64,000 nt of DNA, taken from positions 434,001-498,000 of the forward strand of contig CAWBCR010000017.1 of the NCBI GenBank assembly GCA_963787375.1. Reading direction: 5' to 3'. The translations under genes were made by a program, and so were the position numbers. Under the pieces are notes generated by a model, which ran no database searches, had not been told where the DNA came from, and saw only the letters and a list, made by a program, of their open reading frames with translations. Source of the stretch: CAWBCR01 sp963787375 (lineage in GTDB: Bacteria; Chloroflexota; Anaerolineae; Aggregatilineales; UBA3940). The first letter of the stretch is position 1. Each line of letters begins with the position of its first letter. This document shows, piece by piece, positions 16,458 to 25,831 of the stretch.

Positions 16458-17591
16458 ATGGCGACGAACGTGATGATACTGACCGCTGACGCCGGCTTTG
16501 GGCATCGACGTGCCGCTGAAGCGGTCGAGGCTGCGCTGCACGACGCATATGGCGATGCCTGCTACACCAGGATCATGAACCCCCTTCAGGACCCGGCCAT
16601 TCCTGATCTCGTCAAGATGGTCGAGTCGTCCTATGACAGCGTCGTCACCGACGACCCGACATTTTATCAGTTGGCCTACACAGCCACTGATGCGCCGGTC
16701 GTCGCCAAGCTGATCCAGGACGTGACGACCACCGTTCTCAACGATACGCTCACCGAATGGGTGGCTGCCCAGCGGCCCGACGTGATCCTGGCCACCTACC
16801 CTGCCTTTACCCAGGCATCGACCCGCGCCGCGCAGGAGGTCGACCACAGGATTCCGGTCGCCGTGGTCGTCACCGATCTGATCAATGTGCACAGCCTCTG
16901 GTTCCACGAGGCCGCCGATATGACATTCGCGCCGACCGGGCAGGTGTACCGCCAGGCGCTCGATAATGGGCTGGCTAAAGAGCGCGTCCGGCTGACCGGC
17001 CTGCCGGTCAACCCGCGTATCGTCAAAGAGACGCGCGAAAAGAAGGCCATCCGCGAGGCGCTGGGCTGGGACCCCGACATGACGACCGCGTTGATCGTCG
17101 GCTCGGCGCGCACGCGGCAGACAGGGGGCATCGCCCGCCTGCTCGACCGTTCGGGCCTGCCGCTCCAGATTGTCGCCGCCAGCGGCGGCGATCCCGAGAT
17201 CGAAGCCGATCTGGAATCCGCCAAGTGGCGCGGCACCGTCCACACCTACGGGATGGTCAAGACGATGCCGGAATTCATGCATGCGTCGGACTTCATCGTG
17301 TGCAAGGCGGGCGGCCTGATCGTGAGCGAGTCGCTGGCCGCCGGTCTGCCGATGATCCTGTATGAGGCGCTGCCCGGCCAGGAGGTCGGCAACGTGCGCT
17401 ACGTCGTCGAGAGCAGTGCGGGGGCGTGGTCGCCGGGGCCGATTGGCGTGCTGGCGACGGCCTACGCCTGGCTGGCCGATGGCGGCTCAGAGCTGGAGAA
17501 GCTGCGGGCCGCGGCCCGCCGTGTCGGAAAGCCGCGCGCAGCCTACGACATCGCCGATTGGATCATGAAACAGGCGGGAAGCGCTAGCTAA
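16458..17591 (+). CDS. MGDG-synthase/MurG-like glycosyltransferase (GT28-type)
   Basis: A GT-B glycosyltransferase that probably transfers a sugar from a nucleotide sugar to a lipid such as diacylglycerol. The N-terminal MGDG-synthase-like domain starts with MILTADAGFGHRRAAEAVEAAL and includes VVTDLINVHSLWFHEAADMTFAPT. The C-terminal donor-binding half has the CKAGGLIVSESLAAGLPMILYEALPGQE block typical of GT28. I chose the ATG at 16458 (377 residues), directly after AGGGGGCAACT; the open frame reaches back 21 codons. It is a peripheral membrane protein by family. The acceptor lipid and sugar are not determined. Confidence 0.88.
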   Translation: MATNVMILTADAGFGHRRAAEAVEAALHDAYGDACYTRIMNPLQDPAIPDLVKMVESSYDSVVTDDPTFYQLAYTATDAPVVAKLIQDVTTTVLNDTLTEWVAAQRPDVILATYPAFTQASTRAAQEVDHRIPVAVVVTDLINVHSLWFHEAADMTFAPTGQVYRQALDNGLAKERVRLTGLPVNPRIVKETREKKAIREALGWDPDMTTALIVGSARTRQTGGIARLLDRSGLPLQIVAASGGDPEIEADLESAKWRGTVHTYGMVKTMPEFMHASDFIVCKAGGLIVSESLAAGLPMILYEALPGQEVGNVRYVVESSAGAWSPGPIGVLATAYAWLADGGSELEKLRAAARRVGKPRAAYDIADWIMKQAGSAS

Positions 17592-17958
17592 CACCCTGCG
17601 CCAGCGACCGGATGATATGACATGTTTACAGGGCAAAAGGTCGCGGAGTTATCCGCTACCGGTGAGTGAATCATTGTCGCCCGTAACGCCCAACCCACCT
17701 GCCGCTCTGTAACGAGCCTTGCCGATTCCTGCGTTACAAAACTCCCCTTTGCCTCATCTCCCGTCGCCGCTGGGCGAGTGGGGCTTTACGCCGTGCGCAA
17801 ATGCGGTACAATTGTGCGGGCATCTCCCCGACAGGCGCAACGTGCGTTCTGTATCGCAGAAACATCCACACGCCGCCGGCGGGTACTTGCCCCAAGAGGC
17901 CGAATCTTTCAAGTCACCACGATCAATTCCTTCCAGTTACAGGAGAGGAGCACTGAGT
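17592..17958 (+). other. Intergenic region carrying the ppdK promoter
   Basis: These 367 bases have no gene I can support. The reading frame of ppdK is open back to 17719, but the strong ribosome-binding site and the conserved start at 17959 make the upstream part a leader. A promoter-like pair is listed separately. No riboswitch or structured motif was recognised. Confidence 0.5.
17785..17812 (+). promoter_or_regulatory. Candidate promoter of ppdK
   Basis: TTTACG (17785-17790), a 16-base spacer and TACAAT (17807-17812). This would give a leader of about 140 bases before the ppdK start. Confidence 0.5.
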
Positions 17959-20634
17959 ATGGCTAGCAAGAAATGGGTTTACACCTTCGAGGAGGCCAAA
18001 GGCCTCGGCAAAGACCTGCTCGGCGGCAAGGGCGCGGGCCTGGCCGAGATGACCAACATTGGTCTGCCGGTTCCACCGGGCTTCACCATCACCACCGAAG
18101 CGTGCCTGGCTTACCTGGCCGCTGGTGAGACCTTCCCCGAAGGGATGTGGCAGCAGAGCATCGACGGGATGAAGGCCCTCAGCAAGAAGATGGGCCGTGA
18201 TTTCGGCGACAACAGCGATCCGCTGCTGGTCTCGGTCCGTTCGGGCGCTAAGTTCTCGATGCCTGGCATGATGGACACCATCCTCAACCTGGGCCTCAAC
18301 GACGAAGCCGTCAAGACGCTGGCTGCGAAGGCCAATGACCGCTTCGCGTGGGACGCCTATCGCCGGCTGGTGCAGATGTTTGGCAAAGTGGTGATGGACA
18401 TCGACGGCGAGAAGTTCGAGCATCTCATCCAGAAGATCAAACAGGAGCAGGGCGTCGAGACCGACCCCGAAGTGTCGCCTGAGGGCTGGCAGAAGGTCGT
18501 CGAGTGGTTCAAGGATGTGATTAAGCAGGAGACCGGCGGCGAGTTCCCGCAGGACCCCTGGAAGCAGCTTGAGCTGGCCGTCGCTGCCGTGTTCAAGTCA
18601 TGGAACGGCAAGCGCGCGGTCGACTACCGCAACGCGACCAACATCTCGCACGACCTGGGCACGGCGGTCAACGTCGTGGCGATGGTCTTCGGCAACGTCG
18701 GCTGGGACTCTGGCTCAGGCGTGGCCTTCACCCGCAATCCCTCCACCGGCGAGCACGACCTGTTCGGCGAGTATCTGTTCAATGCGCAAGGTGAAGATGT
18801 TGTGTCCGGTGCGCGCACGCCTACCGAGGTCCACAAGCTGTCTGAGGAGCTTCCACAGGTATGGGAGCAGTTAAACGACATCGCGCAGAAGCTTGAGACG
18901 CATTACAAGAACATGCAGGACATGGAGTTCACCATCGAGAGCGGCAAGTTGTGGATGCTCCAGACCCGCAACGGCAAGCGCACCGCCGCCTCCGAGGTGA
19001 AGATCGCCGTCGACATGGTGAACGAAGGCGTGATCGATAGAGAAACCGCCGTATCGCGTATCGAGGGCGTCCAGATCGACCAGCTTCTCCACCCGCGCTT
19101 CGACGATGAGGCTCGGAAGACCGCCAAACTGCTGGCCAAGGGCCTGAACGCGTCGCCCGGCGCAGCCGTCGGCAAGGTGTACTTCGACGCTGACAGCGCC
19201 GAAGAGAAGACCAAGAAGGATGGCATGGCCGTCATCCTCGTCCGCCCGGAGACAAATCCCGACGACGTGCATGGTATGCTGGCCGCCAAAGGCATCCTGA
19301 CCCAGCACGGCGGCGCGACCAGCCACGCGGCGGTTGTTGCCCGGCAACTTGGCAAGCCGTGCGTGGCCGGCTGCGAGGACATCCGCATCGACATGGAGAA
19401 GCGCCAGTTCTCGATTGACGGGACGGTCGTCAAAGAAGGCGACGTGATCTCCCTGGACGGCGCGCGTGGCGAGGTATTCCTCGGTGCGCTCAAGACGGTT
19501 GCCCCATCGTTTGATGACCAGCCCGAGTTGAAGCAGATTTTGGGGTGGGCCGACACGATCCGCCGCCTGCAGGTGTGGGCCAACGCCGACGATCCGGAGC
19601 AGGCCCGCCGCGCCCGCAGCTACGGCGCGCAGGGCATCGGCCTGTGCCGTACCGAGCACATGTTCCTCGGCGAGCGCACCGAGAAGTTCCAGGAAGCGAT
19701 CCTCGCCCACCAGCGCGGTGATGCTGAGGAGTTCCAGCGCGTGTTGGATGAGGTGCTCCAGCCGCTCCAGCGCGATGACTTCTACGGCATCTTCAAGGAG
19801 ATGGACGGGCTGCCGGTGATCATCCGCCTGCTGGACCCGCCGCTCCACGAGTTCCTGCCGTCGCTGGAGGAGCTGATCGAGCAGGTGGCGACGCTCAAGG
19901 CGCAGGGCAAGAGCGACCCGGCCAAGGAAGAGCTGCTCGAAACCGTGCGCGACATGCATGAGTTCAACCCGATGCTGGGCCTGCGCGGCTGCCGCCTGGG
20001 TATCACCATGCCGGCGCTGAACAAGATGCAGGTGCGCGCCATCTTCGAGGCTGCGTGCGACGCGGCCAAAGAGGGCTTCGATGTGCACGCCGAGGTGATG
20101 ATCCCGCTGACCAGCCATGTCAACGAGATGCACAAGATCCAGCCGCTGCTTGAGGAAGAAGCCAAGCAGGTCATGCGCGACAAGGGTATCAACATCAAGT
20201 ACAAGTTCGGCACGATGATTGAGATCCCGCGCGCAGCGCTGACCGCCGGCGAGATTGCCCAGGTAGCGCAGTTCTTCAGCTTCGGCACCAACGACCTCAC
20301 ACAGATGACCTACGGCATCAGCCGTGACGATGCCGAGCGCAAGTTCCTGCTGCGCTACGCCGATCCCAGCGACCTGAACATCCTGCCCCGCAACCCGTTC
20401 CAGGCCATCGACCAGATCGGCGTGGGCCGCCTGATGAAGATGGCGGTGGACGAGGGCCGTGCGACTCGCCCTGACCTGGAGGTGGGCATCTGCGGCGAGC
20501 ACGGCGGCGAGCCGTCGAGCATCGACTTCTGCCACCGCATCGGCCTCAACTATGTGAGCTGCTCGCCGTTCCGCGTCCCGGTCGCCCGCCTGGCGGCAGC
20601 GCAAGCGGTGCTGCGCGAGCAGGGCAAGATGTAA
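17959..20634 (+). CDS. ppdK: Pyruvate, phosphate dikinase
   Basis: Interconverts pyruvate + ATP + phosphate with PEP + AMP + pyrophosphate. It links the PEP and pyruvate pools and can work in either direction. The start at 17959 follows AGGAGAGGAG and gives 891 residues, close to the family norm. The N-terminal ATP-grasp domain (LLGGKGAGLAEM), the phosphohistidine domain with His456 (GGATSHAAVVARQLG) and the C-terminal PEP/pyruvate barrel with Cys845 (GICGEHGGEPSS) are intact. The barrel also has LGLRGCRLGI and FGTNDLTQMTYG. It is monocistronic, with promoter and terminator. No regulatory phosphotransferase (PDRP) gene is next to it. Confidence 0.97.
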   Translation: MASKKWVYTFEEAKGLGKDLLGGKGAGLAEMTNIGLPVPPGFTITTEACLAYLAAGETFPEGMWQQSIDGMKALSKKMGRDFGDNSDPLLVSVRSGAKFSMPGMMDTILNLGLNDEAVKTLAAKANDRFAWDAYRRLVQMFGKVVMDIDGEKFEHLIQKIKQEQGVETDPEVSPEGWQKVVEWFKDVIKQETGGEFPQDPWKQLELAVAAVFKSWNGKRAVDYRNATNISHDLGTAVNVVAMVFGNVGWDSGSGVAFTRNPSTGEHDLFGEYLFNAQGEDVVSGARTPTEVHKLSEELPQVWEQLNDIAQKLETHYKNMQDMEFTIESGKLWMLQTRNGKRTAASEVKIAVDMVNEGVIDRETAVSRIEGVQIDQLLHPRFDDEARKTAKLLAKGLNASPGAAVGKVYFDADSAEEKTKKDGMAVILVRPETNPDDVHGMLAAKGILTQHGGATSHAAVVARQLGKPCVAGCEDIRIDMEKRQFSIDGTVVKEGDVISLDGARGEVFLGALKTVAPSFDDQPELKQILGWADTIRRLQVWANADDPEQARRARSYGAQGIGLCRTEHMFLGERTEKFQEAILAHQRGDAEEFQRVLDEVLQPLQRDDFYGIFKEMDGLPVIIRLLDPPLHEFLPSLEELIEQVATLKAQGKSDPAKEELLETVRDMHEFNPMLGLRGCRLGITMPALNKMQVRAIFEAACDAAKEGFDVHAEVMIPLTSHVNEMHKIQPLLEEEAKQVMRDKGINIKYKFGTMIEIPRAALTAGEIAQVAQFFSFGTNDLTQMTYGISRDDAERKFLLRYADPSDLNILPRNPFQAIDQIGVGRLMKMAVDEGRATRPDLEVGICGEHGGEPSSIDFCHRIGLNYVSCSPFRVPVARLAAAQAVLREQGKM

Positions 20635-20663
20635 CCATCCTGCCCTTTAGTCTGTCGAATAGA

Positions 20664-20692
20664 AGCGGGGTCGCAGTGGCGGCCCCGCTTTT
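20664..20692 (+). terminator. Terminator of ppdK
   Basis: The stem AGCGGGG / CCCCGCT has a further CGC/GCG pairing in the loop and is followed by TTTTG. It starts 29 bases after the ppdK stop codon. Confidence 0.82.
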
Positions 20693-21069
20693 GTTGTGGT
20701 GCAGGTTATCATTTGGCTGGGTGCGGCACAATCAGGAACTGCAGGATTCGCTTACCTGTACCCCGTTCACACTCAAATAGGTGGCCATTCCGATCATTTG
20801 CTTAGCTTGCGATTAGGTCGATTGCATGCAGGTCTAAGGACGAACTTAGGAGCAGCATGTTATCCTGAATATGGATGTTCAGGGTCGGTGTTATCGCAAA
20901 GCGCTCCGTGTGCTTGCGGATGCATCTTGGAGCGGAATCACTGGCCCGCATGGTGTCTGGGCTCTGATCGGTGTTTAGCTTACTTTTTATTGGCACATAG
21001 TCCGACCAGAGCCCAGATACTGGCATGCAGTGAACTCACTGCCCAAATGGCCCCTTTTATGAGAGGAAG
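20693..21069 (+). other. Leader region of the cytochrome oxidase operon
   Basis: About 377 bases between the ppdK terminator and ctaB without a supportable gene. Its base composition is poorer in G+C than the flanks. It contains the 15-base inverted repeat described separately and a short CTAAG/CTTAG hairpin near 20833-20850. No clear -35/-10 pair was found, so the oxidase operon promoter is not resolved. Confidence 0.45.
20957..21016. repeat. Long-armed inverted repeat upstream of ctaB
   Basis: CTGGGCTCTGATCGG (20957-20971) and CCGACCAGAGCCCAG (21002-21016) are complementary over 15 bases with one mismatch, around a 30-base A+T-rich loop. No T run follows, so it does not look like a terminator. 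It ends about 53 bases before the ctaB start and could be a regulatory hairpin or a remnant of a mobile element. Confidence 0.6.
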
Positions 21070-22008
21070 ATGGTGATCAGCATGGCCAGTTCTGATACAG
21101 TGGCCCCTGCCGTTGTTGTGCAGCGTCTCACAGTGGGTCAGGCGCTTAAACTCATTGTGGCGCTGTTCAAGCTGCGGGTCGTTTCGCTGCTGTTGTTCGC
21201 GGCAGTGGGCGGCGCGTTTCTGGGCGCGCGCGGTGTTCCGTCGGCTGGCGCGCTGCTGGCCATATTGATCACCGGCACGTTGGCTGCCGGTGGCGCATCG
21301 GCCATCAACCAGTACCTTGAGCGCAGCGAAGACCAATTGATGCGGCGCACCAGCCGTCGCCCGCTGGCATCTGGCCTTGTCCGGCGGCCTACTGCGGTGC
21401 TGTGGGTGGCTATCGCGATGATTGCGATAGCTGTGCTGACTGTGCTGCCTTTCAATCCGCCGATGGCGCTGTATCTCGGTCTGGGTGCAGCGATTTATGT
21501 AGGCGTTTACACCGTCTGGCTCAAGCCGCGCAGTGTGCTGAATATCGTCATCGGCGGGGCGGCGGGAAGCTGTGCCGTCATGACCGGCGGCGCGGCGGTT
21601 GGGGCAGCCTCTAATCCCGGCGTCATTGCGTTGGCGCTACTTCTGTTCCTGTGGACTCCGGCCCATTTCTGGGCGCTGGCTATGTTCTACGAAGAAGATT
21701 ATGCCAGAGCTGGCGTCCCGATGCTGCCCGTGCGCGCCAACCCGGCGAACAGCGCCTGGTGGATTTTTGTCCACGCGCTGAGCACAGGCCTGGCTGCGCT
21801 GATGCTGGCCGTCAGCCCATCGCTGGGCTGGCTGTACCTCATCCCGACCGGGATGATAACCGTGGCGTTGATTGTGGGCAGCATCCGTTTGATCCGCACG
21901 CCTGAGCGTAAACAGGCGATCAAGCTGTTTGTGACATCTAATCTGTTCCTGGCCCTGGTGCTGCTGTCGATCATTCTCGTCACAGTTGGGCACCAGCTAT
22001 TTGCGTAA
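21070..22008 (+). CDS. ctaB: Protoheme IX farnesyltransferase (haem O synthase)
   Basis: An integral membrane prenyltransferase of the UbiA superfamily that adds a farnesyl tail to haem B to make haem O for the terminal oxidase. About nine hydrophobic helices are evident. The first Asp-rich region appears as SAINQYLERSEDQLMRRTSRRPLASG, a variant of the usual N-x-x-x-D-x-x-x-D pattern with Glu/Ser at some positions. The second motif region is YTVWLKPRSVLNIVIGGAAGS. At 312 residues the length is normal. It is the first gene of the oxidase operon, 10 bases before ctaA. The GAGAGGAAG stretch is very close to the ATG at 21070; a GTG (21073) or a later ATG (21082) are possible starts. Confidence 0.93.
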   Translation: MVISMASSDTVAPAVVVQRLTVGQALKLIVALFKLRVVSLLLFAAVGGAFLGARGVPSAGALLAILITGTLAAGGASAINQYLERSEDQLMRRTSRRPLASGLVRRPTAVLWVAIAMIAIAVLTVLPFNPPMALYLGLGAAIYVGVYTVWLKPRSVLNIVIGGAAGSCAVMTGGAAVGAASNPGVIALALLLFLWTPAHFWALAMFYEEDYARAGVPMLPVRANPANSAWWIFVHALSTGLAALMLAVSPSLGWLYLIPTGMITVALIVGSIRLIRTPERKQAIKLFVTSNLFLALVLLSIILVTVGHQLFA

Positions 22009-22018
22009 GGGGTAGGGC

Positions 22019-22984
22019 ATGAGTACCGGAGAGAACGTCGCCCCGTGGTTCCGCCGGCTGGCGGTCATCACGGCTGTGATGGTCTACCTGTTGATGGTGA
22101 TGGGTGGCATTGTGCGGGTGACCGGCTCGGGGCTGGGCTGCCCCGACTGGCCTACCTGCTACGGGCACCTGATCCCACCACTTGAGCTGCATTCGATTAT
22201 CGAGTATACGCATCGCACGATCGCTGCCCTGACTGGCGGCTTCATCATTGCGACGGTGGCTGCGGCATGGCTGCGCTTCCGCCGTCATCCGTGGATTGTG
22301 TGGCCCGCTACTGCCGTGATCGGCCTGCTGGCGCTCCAGGTGCCGTTGGGTGGGCTGGTCGTCGCCACTGAGCTTGAATCGCTGCTGGTGGCTTTCCATC
22401 TGGGAATGGCGATGCTGATCTTCGCCAGCGCGCTGATCGTCGCCGTCGCTGCCCGCCGCCCACGCGCCCGTCTCCGTGCCGACCTGACCGGGCGCGACCG
22501 CTTGCTGCTGGGTGGCGCTCTGCTCGCCTTTTTCGTGATGCTCACTACCGGGGCGGTGGTCGTCGGCAGCAATGCGTCGTTGGCCTGCACCGGCTGGCCG
22601 CTGTGCAGCGGAGGCCTACTGCCGCCGCCTGGCGCAAGTCCGCTCGCGGCGATCCACCTCCTACACCGCTATACTGTCGCTGTCGTGACCGTGCTGGCCG
22701 CAGTGGTGATTGCCTGGGTGCTGCGCCGCGGAATCACCCTCGGCGTGAGCAAACTATGGGGTATGGCGCTCGGTGTACTTTTCGTGGCCCAGATCGCGAT
22801 TGGTGCGATCCAGGTGTGGCTGCTGATGCCGGCATTCTGGCGCGGTCTGCACTTGGCGACGGCATCCGCCATCTGGGCGGTGATCGTGATTATCGCCATG
22901 CAGGCATCGCTGATCGCGGCTGCTGCGCAGACCGTCACGGCGGCCAGTGCGGCGTTGAACGTCCAGCCGGCCAGCGGCGATTGA
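22019..22984 (+). CDS. ctaA: Haem A synthase (CtaA/COX15)
   Basis: A membrane mono-oxygenase that oxidises the C8 methyl of haem O to make haem A. Eight hydrophobic helices arise from two repeats. The conserved haem-ligand regions are HSIIEYTHR and HLGMA in the first half and HLLHRYTV and HLATAS in the second. Paired extracytoplasmic cysteines (GCPDWPTC and CTGWPLC) are seen in both halves, as in the Bacillus type. Its 321 residues are typical. It sits directly after ctaB, so the operon makes both haem O and haem A. This supports an aa3-type oxidase downstream. Confidence 0.94.
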   Translation: MSTGENVAPWFRRLAVITAVMVYLLMVMGGIVRVTGSGLGCPDWPTCYGHLIPPLELHSIIEYTHRTIAALTGGFIIATVAAAWLRFRRHPWIVWPATAVIGLLALQVPLGGLVVATELESLLVAFHLGMAMLIFASALIVAVAARRPRARLRADLTGRDRLLLGGALLAFFVMLTTGAVVVGSNASLACTGWPLCSGGLLPPPGASPLAAIHLLHRYTVAVVTVLAAVVIAWVLRRGITLGVSKLWGMALGVLFVAQIAIGAIQVWLLMPAFWRGLHLATASAIWAVIVIIAMQASLIAAAAQTVTAASAALNVQPASGD

Positions 22985-23160
22985 CGGTGCTGGGGCAGGG
23001 CCTGAGGCGATGGCATTTTGACACGTTTATTGTCGATAAAAACTACCGTTTAAGGGGTTATTGAGCCGGTATAGAGAGGTATGGGACACAGCCAGCGTTG
23101 CGCCTGGTTGTGCCAACAACCTGCGCAGAAAGGCAGGCGTTAGCTCGAAAGGATGGCAGC

Positions 23161-24156
23161 ATGAAACAGACACTCAAAACGGTTCTTAGTGCGGGGCTGG
23201 GCATTCTGCTGGTGGGGTGCGGATCCCCCTCTTTCCTGGCACCCAATTCCACCATTTCGAACAGTGAGGCCCACCTCTACTGGATTCTCATCTACCTTTC
23301 GATTGCCGTGTTCCTGCTGGTCGAGATCTGGCTGGCGATCAACATCATCCGCTGGCGCCGCCGCCCCGGTGATGACACGCCGCCCGAGCAGATCCATGGC
23401 AACAACCGGTTGGAAATCATCTGGACAGTCCTTCCTATCCTGCTGGTGACGGTCATCTTCATCCTGACCGTGAGGACCGTGCAGGCAGTTGCTCCCCCTT
23501 CCCCCCAGGCCAGCGATCTCAACGTGCATGTGATCGGCCATCGCTGGTGGTGGGAGTTCGATTATCCCGATCAGGGGGTGATCACTGCGAATGAGCTGCA
23601 CATCCCTGTCGGCACGACCGTGCAGATCACGCTGGACTCAGCCGACGTCATCCACAGCTTCTGGGTGCCACAGCTTTCCGGTAAGACCGATGTGATCCCC
23701 GGACAGACCAACCATATGTGGATGAAAGCCGACACGATCGGTGAGTTCCACGGTCAGTGCGCCGAGTTCTGCGGGCAAAACCATGCCAATATGCGCATTA
23801 AGGTGGTGGTGCAGTCGCAGGCCGACTTTGACGCGTGGCTCCAGAACCAGCAGCAGGATCCGCCGCAGCCGCAGACGGCAGATCAGCAGGCGGGTTACAA
23901 GCTGATCACGACCGGCATCTGCTCGAACTGCCATGCGCTGGGCACGGTCAGCGGACCTGACAATCCGGTCGGCCCGAACCTGAACCACCTCTTCTCGCGC
24001 AGCGTGTTCGCCGGCGCAACCTACGACCTGACCGAAGATAACATCCGTCGCTGGCTGACTCAGAACCAGCAGATGAAGCCGGGCAACGATATGAACGTTA
24101 CCCTCACTTCGGACCAGGTCAATCAACTGATGGCCTACTTGACGACGCTGAAATAG
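23161..24156 (+). CDS. ctaC: Cytochrome c oxidase subunit II with C-terminal haem c
   Basis: An electron-entry subunit of a caa3-type oxidase. It starts at 23161 after AAAGGATGGCAGC. The N-terminus is a lipoprotein signal peptide (GILLVGCG), followed by two membrane helices. The cupredoxin domain carries the CuA ligands Cys200, Cys204, His208 and Met211 (C-x3-C-x3-H-x2-M), with an upstream His in VIHSFW. A cytochrome c domain is fused at the C-terminus with CSNCH (Cys254-His258) and a distal Met in MKPGNDM. The fused haem c lets the enzyme accept electrons from a soluble donor or directly from a quinol-oxidising complex. It precedes ctaD by 13 bases. Confidence 0.96.
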   Translation: MKQTLKTVLSAGLGILLVGCGSPSFLAPNSTISNSEAHLYWILIYLSIAVFLLVEIWLAINIIRWRRRPGDDTPPEQIHGNNRLEIIWTVLPILLVTVIFILTVRTVQAVAPPSPQASDLNVHVIGHRWWWEFDYPDQGVITANELHIPVGTTVQITLDSADVIHSFWVPQLSGKTDVIPGQTNHMWMKADTIGEFHGQCAEFCGQNHANMRIKVVVQSQADFDAWLQNQQQDPPQPQTADQQAGYKLITTGICSNCHALGTVSGPDNPVGPNLNHLFSRSVFAGATYDLTEDNIRRWLTQNQQMKPGNDMNVTLTSDQVNQLMAYLTTLK

Positions 24157-24169
24157 GCAGGTGATACAC

Positions 24170-25831
24170 ATGGCAACACAAGCAGCAAGCGGTCCTTTCC
24201 CACGGGCGCAGGCCTTTAGCCAGACGAAGTTTGGTAGCTGGCTGATGACTGTCGACCACAAGAAAATCGGCATCCTGTACATGGTGACGGCCATCCTGTA
24301 CTTCCTGGTGGGGGGCATCTTCGCGCTGTTGATGCGCATTCAGCTTGCCCAGCCGAACCTCACGTTCCTGAGCAACGATACCTACAACCAGATCTTCACC
24401 ATGCACGGCACCACCATGATCTTCCTGGTCGTGATGCCGCTCTCAGCAGGGTTGGGCAACTTCCTGGTGCCGTTGATGATCGGCGCGCGGGATATGGCCT
24501 TCCCTAAGCTGAACGCGCTCAGCTACTGGATGTTTCTGTCGGGCGGACTGTTCCTGTACAGCAGCTTCCTCTTTGGCGGCGCGCCAAACGATGGCTGGTT
24601 CAGCTATGCGCCGCTGACCGAGAAGGCGTTTTCGCCCGGCCCGGCGATGACCTTTTGGGCGCTATCCATCCTCATCCTGGGCATCTCGACGACGATCGGG
24701 TCGATCAACTTCATTGTGACGGTGCTTCAGCTTCGCGCGCCGGGCATGACGCTCAGGCGTATCCCCGTCTTCGTATGGATGGTCGTCATCATGTCGTTCC
24801 TGGCAGTCTTCTCGTTGCCCTCGCTGACGACTGCGGCGGGCTTCCTCCTGCTGGACAGGGTGGTCGGTACACACTTCTACAATGTCGCTCAGGGAGGTAA
24901 CGCCCTGTTGTGGCAGCATCTCTTCTGGTTCTTTGGACACCCTGAGGTATACATCCTGATCTTGCCCGCCTTTGGTATTGTCTCCGAGGTTGTTCCGGTC
25001 TTCTCGGGTAAGCCGCTGTTCGGATACACGGCGGTTGTGCTGTCAGGTATGGTGATTGGCTTCCTGGGATTCACCGTGTGGGCGCACCACATGTTCGCGA
25101 CGGGCATGCCGGTGATCGCGCTGCTGTTCTTCTCGGCAGACAGCTTCCTGATTGGCGTGCCTACCGGCGTCAAGATTTTCGCCTGGTTGGCGACGATGTG
25201 GAAAGGCAAGCTGCGTTTTGCCACGCCGATGTTGTTCGCCATCGGTGAGGTGGCGCTATTCACCATCGGCGGCCTGGATGGTATTCACATGGCCGTGGTG
25301 CCGGTCGACTGGCAAGTCACAGACAGCTACTACGTTGTGAGCCATATCCACTATGTGCTGTTCGGCGGCGCAATCTTTGGGCTGTTTGCCGGGCTGTTCT
25401 ACTGGTTCCCCAAATTCAGCGGGCGCATGCTCGGTGAGAAGCTGGGCAAGTGGCAGTTCTGGTTCATGTTTGTCGGTATGAATGTTGTCTTCTTCCCGAT
25501 GCACATTCTGGGTGTGCTGGGTATGCCACGCCGCATTTACACCTATGGCGCAGACCTCGGCTGGGGCAGTTGGAACCTGCTTGAAACCGTTGGCGCGTTC
25601 ATCATTGCAGTGGGCATCCTGTTCTTCGTGATCAACTTCTTCGTCACGATGCGCAGGCCTGCCGACGCGCCCGATGATCCGTGGGACGCTTTCACGCTTG
25701 AATGGAAGACCAACTCGCCGCCGCCGGCGTACAATTTTGCTGAGATCCCGTCGGTGCGCAGCGCGCGCCCGTTGTGGGACGAGAAGCATCCTGATCTTGC
25801 CGACTGGAAAGCTGAGGAGCGCCCGGCATGA
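24170..25831 (+). CDS. ctaD: Cytochrome c oxidase subunit I
   Basis: The catalytic subunit that reduces O2 to water and pumps protons. The start at 24170 follows AGGTGATACAC. Twelve or so membrane helices are present. The low-spin haem ligands are His79 (TMHGTTM) and His394. His257 with Tyr261 (GHPEVY) gives the CuB ligand and the cross-linked Tyr. The other CuB ligands are His306 and His307, and the high-spin haem a3 ligand is His392 (SHIHYV). The Glu in GHPEVY places it in the A1-type group with a D-channel. Its stop overlaps the following subunit III gene by 4 bases. Confidence 0.97.
   Translation: MATQAASGPFPRAQAFSQTKFGSWLMTVDHKKIGILYMVTAILYFLVGGIFALLMRIQLAQPNLTFLSNDTYNQIFTMHGTTMIFLVVMPLSAGLGNFLVPLMIGARDMAFPKLNALSYWMFLSGGLFLYSSFLFGGAPNDGWFSYAPLTEKAFSPGPAMTFWALSILILGISTTIGSINFIVTVLQLRAPGMTLRRIPVFVWMVVIMSFLAVFSLPSLTTAAGFLLLDRVVGTHFYNVAQGGNALLWQHLFWFFGHPEVYILILPAFGIVSEVVPVFSGKPLFGYTAVVLSGMVIGFLGFTVWAHHMFATGMPVIALLFFSADSFLIGVPTGVKIFAWLATMWKGKLRFATPMLFAIGEVALFTIGGLDGIHMAVVPVDWQVTDSYYVVSHIHYVLFGGAIFGLFAGLFYWFPKFSGRMLGEKLGKWQFWFMFVGMNVVFFPMHILGVLGMPRRIYTYGADLGWGSWNLLETVGAFIIAVGILFFVINFFVTMRRPADAPDDPWDAFTLEWKTNSPPPAYNFAEIPSVRSARPLWDEKHPDLADWKAEERPA

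Noticed and set aside
18871..20604. 577-residue open frame antisense to ppdK
   Set aside because: It is a shadow of the G+C-rich, highly conserved ppdK frame: composition is biased to Arg, Ala, His and Val, there is no known domain and no ribosome-binding site.
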